Origin: CAYNFR01 sp964396595
GTDB taxonomy: Bacteria > Bacteroidota > Bacteroidia > Chitinophagales > Saprospiraceae
Assembly: GCA_964396595.1 (NCBI GenBank)
Contig: CAYNFR010000011.1
Location: 22,848 to 86,847 of the forward strand
Length of the DNA stretch: 64,000 nt
Direction: 5' to 3'
The stretch's first letter is position 1. Every line of letters starts with the position of its first letter. Shown piece after piece: positions 27,103 through 36,165 of this stretch. The notes under the pieces are model-generated. The model was not told the DNA's origin. It saw only the letters and a program-made list of their open reading frames with translations, and made no database searches. The translations under genes and the position numbers were made by a program.

Positions 27103-28131
27103 ATGAAAGCCTACTTTCTCGTCAAAAATGGACATGCTGATAAAGCCTTTGAACTCCGAGAAACGGCTATTCCATCCATCAGCATCGGGCAAGTATTGAT
27201 TCGAGTAGAAGCGTTCGGGCTTAACTTTGCTGATGTTATGGCTCGCAAAGGTCTGTATCCGGAAGCACCAAAAAAGCCGGCTATTTTAGGATATGATGTT
27301 GTCGGGAGAGTAGAGGAAATATCAACCGAATTAGACCGCAAGCTGATAGGTAAACGAGTGCTGGCACTTACGAGATTTGGCGGCTACGCCGAATATGTCT
27401 CAACAGATATAAATGGTGTAGTGATAATACCTGAGGATATGCCGGTTGGTATTGCTACAGCATTGGCTACACAAGCTGCTACTGCTGTCTATATGACAGA
27501 AGAATTAATCCGAATGCATAAGGGAGAACATGTACTGATTCATTCCGCTGCAGGAGGTGTGGGTTCTATCCTGGTTCAGCTCGCCCTGCATCACGGATGC
27601 TACGTGCATGCCACGGCAGGAGGAAAGCAAAAAATCCAGCGTCTTCATGATATGGGGGTACATCATGCTATTGATTATGTGTATGAGGATTTTGAAAAAA
27701 CCGTAAAAAAGCGACTATCAGAAATACCCAAGGATGGTGTAGATGTAGTGTTTGATGCTGTAGGCGGTAAGAGTATTAAAAAAGGTGTAAAGCTTCTGGG
27801 CGCAGGAGGGCGAATGATCATGTACGGTGCTTCTGCATTTACTTCCGCCAGGAACATATTCGGCCAGTTATCAACCCTTCTTGGTTTCGGATTTTATCAT
27901 CCCCTAGGTCTGCTCAATCCATCTAAGTCTCTATTGGCAATCAATATGCTCCAGATAGCAGACAAACAACCCGAAGTTCTCAATCGTGTACTCCGCAAAT
28001 CAGTAGATCTAGCCGATCAAAAAGTCATCTCGCCTTACATCGGCGGTGTGTATCCATATACAGAACTAGCAGAAGCACACGAAAAACTTGGACAGCGAGA
28101 CACTATGGGTAAAATCACCATACAATGGTGA
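27103..28131 (+). CDS. MDR family zinc-less NADPH:quinone oxidoreductase-like protein
   Basis: The start is the ATG at 27103 (MKAYFLVKNGHADKAF); an in-frame ATG 72 bases upstream lies in the thioredoxin gene. The 342-residue product has the GroES-like N-terminal domain of the MDR superfamily, FGLNFADVMARKGLYPEAP (about 40-58), and the Rossmann motif SAAGGVGSILVQLA (about 147-160). Cysteine and histidine zinc ligands are absent, which fits quinone oxidoreductase/VAT-1-like members. It probably reduces a quinone or an enal with NADPH; the substrate is unknown. Confidence 0.85.
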   Translation: MKAYFLVKNGHADKAFELRETAIPSISIGQVLIRVEAFGLNFADVMARKGLYPEAPKKPAILGYDVVGRVEEISTELDRKLIGKRVLALTRFGGYAEYVSTDINGVVIIPEDMPVGIATALATQAATAVYMTEELIRMHKGEHVLIHSAAGGVGSILVQLALHHGCYVHATAGGKQKIQRLHDMGVHHAIDYVYEDFEKTVKKRLSEIPKDGVDVVFDAVGGKSIKKGVKLLGAGGRMIMYGASAFTSARNIFGQLSTLLGFGFYHPLGLLNPSKSLLAINMLQIADKQPEVLNRVLRKSVDLADQKVISPYIGGVYPYTELAEAHEKLGQRDTMGKITIQW

Positions 28132-28190
28132 GAGCATTCAAAAATGCGATCCTCCGATTCAGCTAGCTGACGAGAATTGAACCCTAGTTA

Positions 28191-28565
28191 TCAAAATGGC
28201 AAATCATCCTCCTGGTCGCCTGATGACAAATCAGTCGGCGCTTTAGCATAAGCATCCCAAGGCACTTCTCCGGCAGAACTGCTCGGCGCAGCCTCCGCGT
28301 TTCCTTTTACAATTTTCCAAGCCTTAACATTAGTGTACCAGCGACCATTGTATTCTCGCGAATCAATATCAATACTAGCTATGACCTCGTCACCTACAGC
28401 CAATTTATAGTTATCGATATTATCACCCCATAGTGATATACACACCTGTCTCTTATAATTGCCGGGGATATCAATAATAAGCTCTTGCTTGCGCCATGCG
28501 CGATCCCCTGATCCTGACCCGGATTGTTCCGCTAGTAATTGAGATACTGTTCCTTTGATTTCCAT
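28191..28565 (-). CDS. DUF3127 OB-fold-like protein with SSB-type C-terminal tip
   Basis: This 124-residue protein has a small beta-rich domain (about 1-90) matching DUF3127, which resembles single-strand DNA-binding OB folds (MEIKGTVSQLLAEQ, RKQELIIDIP, REYNGRWYTNVKAWKI). A low-complexity Ala/Ser/Pro linker follows (about 90-115), and the protein ends EDDLPF. The acidic, Phe-terminated tip is like the SSB C-terminal peptide that recruits repair and replication proteins. Established knowledge covers the SSB tail; its use here is inference. The gene is monocistronic and convergent with the MDR gene. Confidence 0.8.
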   Translation of the reverse strand: MEIKGTVSQLLAEQSGSGSGDRAWRKQELIIDIPGNYKRQVCISLWGDNIDNYKLAVGDEVIASIDIDSREYNGRWYTNVKAWKIVKGNAEAAPSSSAGEVPWDAYAKAPTDLSSGDQEDDLPF

Positions 28566-28675
28566 ATTTCGTCAATCTTATTAACTACAATAGTAATACA
28601 ATTGTTTCTATCACCCAAATCAATCTATGATTCTGATTTTTACATTTCTATGACAAAGAACACATATATGGGTAC

Positions 28676-28683
28676 TACATTTG
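28676..28683 (+). promoter_or_regulatory. Bacteroidota-type -7 promoter box of hemA
   Basis: TACATTTG fits TAnnTTTG exactly and lies 17 bases before the hemA ATG. The -33 element is weak or absent. Confidence 0.5.
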
Positions 28684-28699
28684 CTGATGTAAGAGGCAT

Positions 28700-29929
28700 A
28701 TGCTAGACAACTATAAAATCATAACGATTAGTCATAAAGATCTGGTAACCGAGGATCTGGCTAATTTCATTTGTAAGCATGATACATCAACACAATTAGT
28801 CGACAGACTTAAGGAGCAATGCCGCTTATTTAATCAAGATGAAATCCTGTACCTTTCGACCTGTAATAGAGTTATGTATCTGCTGTACGGTCAGGGTTCT
28901 CTAAGAGGTAGAACCGCAGTAGAGTTTATTGCCCATATCAACCCTGATCTACAGAACGATAGCCACACTCGTCTTGATAAGTTTATACAGTATTACGAAG
29001 GAACAGACGCTGTGCGGCATCTCTTTGAGGTCTGCTCTTCAATAGACTCGCTGGTGGTCGGCGAAAGAGAAATATTCAGGCAGTTCCGAGAAGCTTATCA
29101 ATTTTCGCGTACTGCAGGATTGTCCGGTGATGCCATCAGAATACTGGAAAAAGCGACTGTGAGAACGGCTAAAGATGTGTACACCAATACGCATATCGGC
29201 GCCAAACCAGTATCTATAGTTTCATTGGCAATCCAGGAGTTTTTGAAAAGAAAAGTATCTAAAACCGGGAATATTCTATTGATCGGTTCGGGAGAGACGA
29301 ATAGCACTGTAGGCAGGTTTCTTAAGAAAAACGGTTACCATAACATCGTTATCTTTAATCGCTCTCTTAATAACGCCCTGGAATTATCCCAGGACTTAAA
29401 AGCTAAGGCTTATCACCTTAAAGAACTAGCTAATTATCGAGAAGGTTTCGATGCTATTTTTGCTTGTACGGCTGCTCAAGAGGCCATTCTAACAGAAAAT
29501 ATTTTCGACACTATTACAACTAATGATCAGCGCAAGGTTTTAGTCGATCTCTCCATACCACGCAACATCTGTCAAAATGTAGCGAATTATAAGCAAGTCG
29601 AATATATCAGCATTGACAGCCTCAGAAGTTTGGCTGAAGAAAACCTTCGCGCACGCAGTGGGAATATCGCCGCAGCCAGAATAATCCTCAATAGCTATAT
29701 CTCTGATTTTGAATTATTGTATCGTGTCAGAAATATTGAAAGATCATTTAGTGCCTTACCTCAGGAAATAGATAAAATCAGAGATCGGGCATTAGAAAAA
29801 ATATATAAGTCAAAGTTAGAACGGTTACAACCGGAAGCGATCGAACTCATAGAAGAAATAACAGCTTATATGGCGAAGAAATGTATTGCCGCCCCGATCA
29901 AGCTCGCCAAGAAAACAGTGGCAAGCTAG
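28700..29929 (+). CDS. hemA: glutamyl-tRNA reductase
   Basis: This 409-residue enzyme makes glutamate-1-semialdehyde from glutamyl-tRNA, the first committed step of heme synthesis by the C5 route. The catalytic cysteine is in LSTCNRVMYL (about 52-61). The region GEREIFRQFREAY (about 121-133) and the NADPH-binding GSGETNSTVGRFLKKNG (about 198-214) follow, and the C-terminal helical dimerisation part is present. hemL, hemC and hemD are not nearby, so heme genes are scattered. A TAnnTTTG box stands before the start. Confidence 0.93.
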   Translation: MLDNYKIITISHKDLVTEDLANFICKHDTSTQLVDRLKEQCRLFNQDEILYLSTCNRVMYLLYGQGSLRGRTAVEFIAHINPDLQNDSHTRLDKFIQYYEGTDAVRHLFEVCSSIDSLVVGEREIFRQFREAYQFSRTAGLSGDAIRILEKATVRTAKDVYTNTHIGAKPVSIVSLAIQEFLKRKVSKTGNILLIGSGETNSTVGRFLKKNGYHNIVIFNRSLNNALELSQDLKAKAYHLKELANYREGFDAIFACTAAQEAILTENIFDTITTNDQRKVLVDLSIPRNICQNVANYKQVEYISIDSLRSLAEENLRARSGNIAAARIILNSYISDFELLYRVRNIERSFSALPQEIDKIRDRALEKIYKSKLERLQPEAIELIEEITAYMAKKCIAAPIKLAKKTVAS

Positions 29930-30187
29930 CCCTGCACACGAGATCGCCTTCAGCGCATTGAACGTATGCAAATTAGTGATTTTAGTGAAGTTATAATTAA
30001 TCCCATGGATCAGTTATTGGGTAAAACATAATGTCCATGATACGCATAAGTAGGTGTATCGACATGAACTACGCTAAAATGAATGCAATAGATAGAATAC
30101 AGTATAGTTCTTCCATCGTAGCGTTTCAATTGATAAACTGATTTCAATAGAGATTATTTAGCCTAGTCACAAGCTCAGAAAAACCTA

Positions 30188-30195
30188 TATTTTTG
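30188..30195 (+). promoter_or_regulatory. Bacteroidota-type -7 promoter box of the ABC-F gene
   Basis: TATTTTTG fits TAnnTTTG and is followed by GCGCCCC, eight bases before the ATG. The untranslated leader must be very short. Confidence 0.5.
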
Positions 30196-30202
30196 CGCCC
30201 CT

Positions 30203-32110
30203 ATGTTAACAGCTCAGAATATACTCGTACAATACGGTGACAGAATACTATTAGATAATGTCACTCTAGTCGTCAAACCCCTTGATAAACTTGGACTTGT
30301 CGGACGTAATGGTGCCGGCAAATCTACTTTGCTAAAAATTCTAGCAGGCGAAAACACAGCTCTCAAAGGGGATGTAAGCAAGCCCGGCGGAACAACCCTG
30401 GCCTTCTTACACCAGGACATTAGCCTGCCGCAAGAGAAAACAGTCATTGATGAGACTATGGTTGCACTTGAAGAGCTAGTCAAGGTAAATCAACAATTAG
30501 ATGCCATTAACATAGAGCTAACACAACGAGATGACTACGAGTCAGACAGCTATATGGATCTGCTAGAAAACTTATCAAGCCTCACAGAACGATTTAGCAT
30601 ACTAGGTGGAGATAAAGCAGAAGGTGAGGCCGTCAGAGTACTCATGGGGCTGGGATTTAACGCATCAGATATGAATCGGCCCGTAGCCGAGTTTAGCGGT
30701 GGCTGGCAGATGCGCATCGTCCTTGCCAAAATGCTTCTCCAAAAACCTAATTATCTCCTGCTGGACGAGCCGACTAACCACCTAGATATCGAATCTATCA
30801 TGTGGCTGGAGAATTTTCTAAAAAATTATCCCGGCGCTGTAATCATTGTCTCACACGACCAGACATTTCTCGATAATGTGACAAACCGCACCGTAGAGAT
30901 TACCCTCGGTACCCTACATGACTATCAGGCTAATTATAGCCGCTATCTCGAACTCCGCGTCGATAGAAAAGAAAAACTCGAATCAGCATATCGCAATCAA
31001 CAAAAAATCCTGGCTGACAAAGAGCGCACCATCGAAAGGTTCATGGCCAAGGCCTCCAAAACCAAGATGGCACAATCCATGAAAAAACAACTCGACAAGG
31101 TTGAGCGTATTGAAATCGAAGAAGAAGATGTTGCTACCATGAACATCCGATTCCCTCCTGCCCCGCGATCCGGCGATATTGTTGTTGACGCGGTCAACGT
31201 ATCTAAATCCTATGATGATCTACATGTCTTAAATAATATTGATTTCAGGCTAGAGAGAGGAGATAGGCTGGCTTTTGTCGGCCAGAACGGCCAAGGAAAA
31301 ACTACTTTCGCAAAAATACTCGTTGACAAACTCAAAGCATCTTCCGGAGATGTTAAACCGGGATATAATGTCTCTATCGGATATTATGCACAAAACCAAG
31401 CCGAAGCACTCACTCGTGATCAGACTTTGATACAGACTATGGAGGAACATTCTCCGCCGGAGATGAGACCCAGATTGCGATCGATACTGGGTGCTTTTAT
31501 GTTTAGTGGCAATGATCACGATAAGAAAGTATCGGTACTCAGTGGAGGAGAGCGGGCGCGTCTAGCATTGGCTTGCCTCTTACTGCAACCCTTCAATTTA
31601 CTCGTGCTTGACGAACCGACGAATCACCTTGATATGCTATCCAAAGAAGTTCTCAAGCATGCCATAATGCAGTATGATGGTACACTTCTAGTCGTATCTC
31701 ACGACAGACATTTTCTAGCCGGTATGACAGACAAGACAATAGAATTCCGTGATAAGAAAATCTTCGAATATCTCGGCGATGTAGATTACTTCTTACAAAA
31801 ACGAAATCTAGAGGACATGCGGCAAGCCGAAATAAACAAAGCCGCCAAAGTAGAAGCACGACCCAAAGAAAAAGAACAAACCCTAGTTAACAATAACAAT
31901 GCTAAGCTTGTATCTGAAAAAGAAATCAAATCAATCGAATCCAAAATCGAACAAGTAGAGGCACAGATCAAAAAGCTAGAGTCAACGATGGGACAAGATG
32001 GCTTTTACAACCTCTCTACAGCACAAAAAACCATAGAAGAACATCAAGCGCTTCACAAAAAATTGAAAGAACTAACAGCACAGTGGGAGGAGATGCTTGA
32101 AGCTTTGTAG
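30203..32110 (+). CDS. ABC-F family ATPase (ribosome-associated type)
   Basis: This 635-residue protein has two fused ATP-binding cassettes and no membrane segment, as in ABC-F translation factors. Cassette 1 has GRNGAGKST (about 35-43), SGGWQMR and LLLDEPTNHLD; cassette 2 has GQNGQGKTT (about 357-365), SGGERARLA and LVLDEPTNHLD. The linker region (about 250-320) is rich in charged residues, and a C-terminal coiled coil (about 560-635) is present, as in Uup. Members rescue or regulate ribosomes at specific states; Uup, EttA and antibiotic-resistance roles cannot be separated by eye. A bidirectional terminator lies downstream. Confidence 0.9.
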   Translation: MLTAQNILVQYGDRILLDNVTLVVKPLDKLGLVGRNGAGKSTLLKILAGENTALKGDVSKPGGTTLAFLHQDISLPQEKTVIDETMVALEELVKVNQQLDAINIELTQRDDYESDSYMDLLENLSSLTERFSILGGDKAEGEAVRVLMGLGFNASDMNRPVAEFSGGWQMRIVLAKMLLQKPNYLLLDEPTNHLDIESIMWLENFLKNYPGAVIIVSHDQTFLDNVTNRTVEITLGTLHDYQANYSRYLELRVDRKEKLESAYRNQQKILADKERTIERFMAKASKTKMAQSMKKQLDKVERIEIEEEDVATMNIRFPPAPRSGDIVVDAVNVSKSYDDLHVLNNIDFRLERGDRLAFVGQNGQGKTTFAKILVDKLKASSGDVKPGYNVSIGYYAQNQAEALTRDQTLIQTMEEHSPPEMRPRLRSILGAFMFSGNDHDKKVSVLSGGERARLALACLLLQPFNLLVLDEPTNHLDMLSKEVLKHAIMQYDGTLLVVSHDRHFLAGMTDKTIEFRDKKIFEYLGDVDYFLQKRNLEDMRQAEINKAAKVEARPKEKEQTLVNNNNAKLVSEKEIKSIESKIEQVEAQIKKLESTMGQDGFYNLSTAQKTIEEHQALHKKLKELTAQWEEMLEAL

Positions 32111-32265
32111 GACGTCAATTAATAATGTTATTCCATTTCCACAGACTAACTACTATTGCCGAAATTACACGCTAGAATACGTCTATTCCCCTCAAAAACA
32201 ACTATTCACTGTAACGTATAACGACCCATAATTGACATATACTATTCTAATGTAAATTTTCACTT

Positions 32266-32305
32266 CATAAAAAAGGGGATGCTGCACTGGCATCCCCTTT
32301 TTTTG
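32266..32305. terminator. bidirectional Rho-independent terminator
   Basis: An 8-bp GC-rich stem (GGGGATGC at 32275-32282 with GCATCCCC at 32290-32297) has an A run before and a T run after. It can end transcription of both the ABC-F gene and hpf, which converge here. Confidence 0.9.
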
Positions 32306-32602
32306 TTAAGCTCTCGCGTAATGCTTAGACTTATATTTTTCCATTTGGGGTCTTATTTTGTCGACAGCATTGTCAAGTGCGATATCGTGACGCTGACCAG
32401 TCGCCTCGGCATAAACGTCCTTACCTTTTAGTCGAACATGCAGCTTAACCTTTTTGTAACTGTGGTTCTTGCCTCTGAAATAAACCCTTGCGGACTCAAT
32501 GAATGGGTAACTGTCAAAATACTTTTCTAACGATTCATGGGCATAACTTTCGAAAAAATTAATACCTCCCTCATTTTTGCCTCTTTCAATTCTAATGTCC
32601 AT
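32306..32602 (-). CDS. hpf: ribosome hibernation-promoting factor (short form)
   Basis: I use the ATG at 32602 (MDIRIERG), since the 14 residues before it in the longer frame are unlike the family. The 98-residue product matches HPF/RaiA-type proteins of the S30AE family: a beta-strand/helix pattern, YFRGKNHSYKKVKLHVRLKGKDVYAEATG and AIDNAV-like ALDNAVDKIRPQMEKYKSKH. These proteins bind the 30S decoding region in stationary phase and stall or dimerise ribosomes. The C-terminal domain of long HPF is absent. It is monocistronic and ends at a strong terminator. Confidence 0.85.
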   Translation of the reverse strand: MDIRIERGKNEGGINFFESYAHESLEKYFDSYPFIESARVYFRGKNHSYKKVKLHVRLKGKDVYAEATGQRHDIALDNAVDKIRPQMEKYKSKHYARA

Positions 32603-32809
32603 AACGTAAAATTTAGTCAGATAATAAGATTTCAAACAACTCAATACGAATAATTCTCTATGTCAAATCTCCGATAGATCATTGATCTATTTATCATGAA
32701 TCCGACAAATAATTTTCGTACCGTTCAAGCTACAAGTTACGCAAAATGATCACCTTTAGCAAAAGATTTAAGCTATAATTTTTCATCATATTAATAAATA
32801 TTATCACTC

Positions 32810-33970
32810 TTGATCAGGAAAACAACTACGACTCTGGCCATCCTGCTTGGTTTCGGAATAATTGGGCTTTTCTTCATAGCTGGCAAGATCGCCGACCAGC
32901 AAATGAATGTTCTTGAGCGGGTTGAATGGGAACCACTTGATGATGCTACCCTTAGATTCCACAAATCGCTTATTATTGCCGATTGGCATGCAGATAATCT
33001 CCTTTGGGACAGAAATCCGTTGACCCGACTAGATCATGGTCATATAGATATCCCCCGATTAATCGAGGGAAATATCAGTTTGCAGGTCTTTGACGCTGTC
33101 ACTAAAACACCTCGAGGGCTCAATCATCATCGTAATAAGGATAACACAGATAATATTACCTTCCTTGCGATAGCCAATCGATGGCCTATAAATACTTGGT
33201 CTAGTCTGCTTCAACGAGCATTATACCAAAGTAAAAAACTACATCATGCAGCCGAGAAGAGCGAGGGGCGATTAAAAATCATCAAATCAAGCGACGAATT
33301 ACGCTCTTTTCTCACCGATCGTGCCACCAACAAAAATCAAGTAGGCGGAATTCTGGCATTGGAAGGTCTTCATACTCTTGAAGGCAGCCTCGAAAATCTC
33401 GACAAGCTACATGACGCTGGATTTAGAATAATGGGTTTGACACACTTTTTTGATAACGAAATAGGTGGTTCCTCTGCCGGTGTAGATCAATATGGCCTGA
33501 GTCCATTTGGCTCAAGTGTCATAAAAAAAATGAACGAGCAGTCCATTATTATTGACTTAGCACATGCTTCACCAGAATTAATAGATGACGTCCTTTCTCT
33601 TAGTACACGTCCTGTGGTCGTCACACACACCGGGGTGAGGGGCACATATGACTCACCTCGCAATCTCTCCGATGATCACATAATCAAGATTAGCGCCACA
33701 GGTGGTGTCATCGGAATCGGCTTCTGGGACGAGGCAGTAGGCAGCAGCGATTTAAAATCTATCGCTCGTGCCATGCGTTATGTTAGTGATCTTGTAGGCG
33801 TAGAGCATGTGTGTCTTGGATCAGACTGGGACGGAGCCACATCTATTCGAATCGGCGCCAATGACATCACGCAGTTGACCCATACCCTATTACAAGAGGG
33901 GTTTACAGAAGGAGAAATACGACAGATAATGGGCGAAAATCAGATTCGTTTTCTTTTAGAAAATCTCTGA
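32810..33970 (+). CDS. membrane dipeptidase (peptidase family M19)
   Basis: The frame begins with a TTG at 32810; the hydrophobic segment that follows (LAILLGFGIIGLFFIAGKIA, about 9-28) argues for this start over the Met near residue 37. The 386-residue product has the M19 zinc motifs: the HxD pair in IADWHADNLLWDR (about 58-70), a Glu in LALEGLHTLEG, His in IDLAHASPE and VVTHTG, and the Asp in LGSDWDG. The family hydrolyses dipeptides, including some with D-residues. It is anchored to the inner or outer membrane by its N-terminus and is convergent with the flotillin gene. Confidence 0.88.
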   Translation: MIRKTTTTLAILLGFGIIGLFFIAGKIADQQMNVLERVEWEPLDDATLRFHKSLIIADWHADNLLWDRNPLTRLDHGHIDIPRLIEGNISLQVFDAVTKTPRGLNHHRNKDNTDNITFLAIANRWPINTWSSLLQRALYQSKKLHHAAEKSEGRLKIIKSSDELRSFLTDRATNKNQVGGILALEGLHTLEGSLENLDKLHDAGFRIMGLTHFFDNEIGGSSAGVDQYGLSPFGSSVIKKMNEQSIIIDLAHASPELIDDVLSLSTRPVVVTHTGVRGTYDSPRNLSDDHIIKISATGGVIGIGFWDEAVGSSDLKSIARAMRYVSDLVGVEHVCLGSDWDGATSIRIGANDITQLTHTLLQEGFTEGEIRQIMGENQIRFLLENL

Positions 33971-33988
33971 CGTCACATTTTCTTAGGC

Positions 33989-35398
33989 TCATTTACGCGT
34001 TTCAGGCTCGTTATTCTTGTCGCCTTTCTTGATCTCAGTGCCGAGATAACCAGGAAGATCCATACCCGCCATATTAAACAAATCATTCAGTGGCGGAACA
34101 GATTTGTATAGACCGGAGACAAACTTAGCCGTACTATTGCTGCCGTCAGCTGATTCTGAACCGTTTTCCCAGACTGTTATCTTGTCGATCTTAATGTTCT
34201 TTATTGCCTCAACTTGTGTCTTCACTAGTTCAGGCAACTTGTCTGCTATTAACATCAATACTGCTTCTCGTGGGTTACCATTCGTCGCTTTTACGATCTG
34301 ATCAAAACCATCTGCTTGTTTCTTGAGTAATTCATAGAGACCGTCAGCGTGAGCTTTTTGTCTAAGGAATATAGCTTCCGCTTCTCCCTTGGCGATTCTG
34401 CGAATCTGTTCAGCCTGTGCCTCAGCTTCCAACTCAATTCTTTTCTTATTGATTTCAGCTTGAACGATAATGTCTGCTTCTTGTGTAGCCCTTTCTCTAT
34501 CCGCCCTTGCCAATTCGGCAGCTTTTTCGGCAGCAAAGGCATCTTGGAGCGCGTTCGCCTTTTGAATTTTTTCGGTAGCCACCGCATTGCGCTCAGCTTC
34601 GGCTTCTCGTTGACGTCTGATAGCTTCAGACTCAGCTATTTGAATACGCGCTAGGTTTTCGCCTTCCACAGTTTTAGCGCGAGCATTTGCTTCTCCAACA
34701 GATGCCATAGCATCTGCATTGGACACATTTATACGCTGATCCTTCACAGCCTCGGCTTGTCCAATAGCTCCATCGCGATCTTTTTCTGCTACACTTTTAC
34801 GGGCATCATTTATCGCCTTGGCTGCGGCCTCTTTACCCAATGCCTCAATATACCCGGACTCATCCTGGATATCTGTAACATTAACATTGATCAATGTGAG
34901 ACCTATTTTCTTAAGCTCTCCGAGTACGTTATGTGCTACATTCGCAAGAAACTTATCTCTGTCTGAGTTAATCTCTTCGATATCCATAGTCGCAACGACT
35001 AGTCGAAGCTGTCCGAAAATAATATCTTTTGCTATTTCTCTGATCTCGTCAATAGGTTTGCCCAATAATCGCTCAGCAGCATTGATCATGACACCGGGTT
35101 CATTTGAAATAGCCACAGTAAATCTTGAAGGTACGCTTACGCGAATATTCTGCTTACTTAGTGCCCCTCTGAGATCAACATCAATAGAGATAGGTGATAG
35201 GTCGAGATATTCATAGCTCTGAATTATCGGCCAGACAAATGCAGCACCACCGGCAACACATTTAGCTGAGCCCTGACCAGTCTTACCATAAATGACTAAT
35301 ATTTTGTCCGAAGGACAACGCTTATAACGCGTCAATACCAAAATTAACGCTGAAAGGAAAATGAAAAAGAATATGGCAATAAACACCAGTTGTAACAT
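33989..35398 (-). CDS. flotillin-like SPFH domain protein
   Basis: The 469-residue protein has an N-terminal membrane hairpin (about 1-22), an SPFH/band 7 domain (about 25-200, with VSVPSRFTVAISNEPGVM and DIQDESGYIEALGKEAAAKAI) and a long Ala/Glu-rich coiled coil (about 200-345) typical of flotillins such as FloT/YuaG. A less conserved tail follows. Flotillins oligomerise in ordered membrane microdomains and scaffold secretion and signalling proteins. The NfeD-like gene lies two bases upstream on the same strand. In bacteria flotillin is often next to NfeD-type proteins, and they interact. Confidence 0.9.
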   Translation of the reverse strand: MLQLVFIAIFFFIFLSALILVLTRYKRCPSDKILVIYGKTGQGSAKCVAGGAAFVWPIIQSYEYLDLSPISIDVDLRGALSKQNIRVSVPSRFTVAISNEPGVMINAAERLLGKPIDEIREIAKDIIFGQLRLVVATMDIEEINSDRDKFLANVAHNVLGELKKIGLTLINVNVTDIQDESGYIEALGKEAAAKAINDARKSVAEKDRDGAIGQAEAVKDQRINVSNADAMASVGEANARAKTVEGENLARIQIAESEAIRRQREAEAERNAVATEKIQKANALQDAFAAEKAAELARADRERATQEADIIVQAEINKKRIELEAEAQAEQIRRIAKGEAEAIFLRQKAHADGLYELLKKQADGFDQIVKATNGNPREAVLMLIADKLPELVKTQVEAIKNIKIDKITVWENGSESADGSNSTAKFVSGLYKSVPPLNDLFNMAGMDLPGYLGTEIKKGDKNNEPETRK

Positions 35399-35400
35399 AG

Positions 35401-35985
35401 CTATGAATTTAAGGATTCGTTATTTCTTAATACCAACATTATATTATCGTCCATTACATCTACGACGACTACCAGAGTACCTGTGGATAAATCCGTTGGC
35501 TCGTCTGTTATCGCAGAAAATTGCATGGTCTTATTGGCTACTTTTAGTAAAATTTCGCCTTGGGAAGCTCGATTCGCCAAGATTGGGATATATACTTCAC
35601 CGATACATCCGAGCGCCTGATCCATTCGGATTGTTCCAGACTCTTGTAATTTTAGTACTTGACTGAAAGTATAGGCTATACCCACCATAGCCAGAAAGCC
35701 GGCCAAGAAAGCCACCATGAGGGCTTTTTGTGGTGAAAAATTTTGGCTCAATGCCGCGACTCCACCCCATCCAAAGAAAACCGTAAACCCTAATATTGAA
35801 CGAATGCTAAAAAGAGAAAAACCTTCAAGTGCCTCCGTCGGATCAGCCTCTATACTTGACTCTATACCCACAAAAGTCATAATGACTTGAATCACAAAAA
35901 ACAACGTACTTACGAGCGCTATTCCCCAGTAAATCTTCTCGGGTGTCCCCAATGCTCCCCACCAATCAGCTATGATCAAGTACAT
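35401..35985 (-). CDS. NfeD-like membrane protein, flotillin partner
   Basis: The 194-residue protein has an N-terminal hydrophobic region with two to three membrane segments (about 15-40, 70-90 and 98-120) and a soluble C-terminal domain (about 125-190) that looks like an OB-fold NfeD domain: GEVYIPILANRASQGEILLKV and GTLVVVVDVMDDNIMLVLR. Short NfeD proteins act with flotillin, which fits the two-base spacing to the flotillin gene downstream. It is the first gene of the pair. No protease domain is present, so it is the NfeD1b-type short form. Confidence 0.8.
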   Translation of the reverse strand: MYLIIADWWGALGTPEKIYWGIALVSTLFFVIQVIMTFVGIESSIEADPTEALEGFSLFSIRSILGFTVFFGWGGVAALSQNFSPQKALMVAFLAGFLAMVGIAYTFSQVLKLQESGTIRMDQALGCIGEVYIPILANRASQGEILLKVANKTMQFSAITDEPTDLSTGTLVVVVDVMDDNIMLVLRNNESLNS

Positions 35986-36111
35986 CTTATATAATTATAA
36001 TGTCCTAAGTAAATCTTTTTATCTGAAGACATCAAGGTATTATAGACTAATTTAATTGATCAATCGACAAAAAGAGGATCGGAAATACAAATTTGCCGTC
36101 AGTCTATAAAC

Positions 36112-36142
36112 AAAAAAACCCACCCGACGTCCATCGGGTGGG
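36112..36142 (-). terminator. Rho-independent terminator of the 1360-residue T9SS gene
   Basis: A perfect 9-bp stem (CCCACCCGA with TCGGGTGGG) is followed on the minus strand by a run of T. It lies 23 bases after the stop codon. Confidence 0.9.
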
Positions 36143-36165
36143 AAAACTCAAATAAAAGCCCTCTA

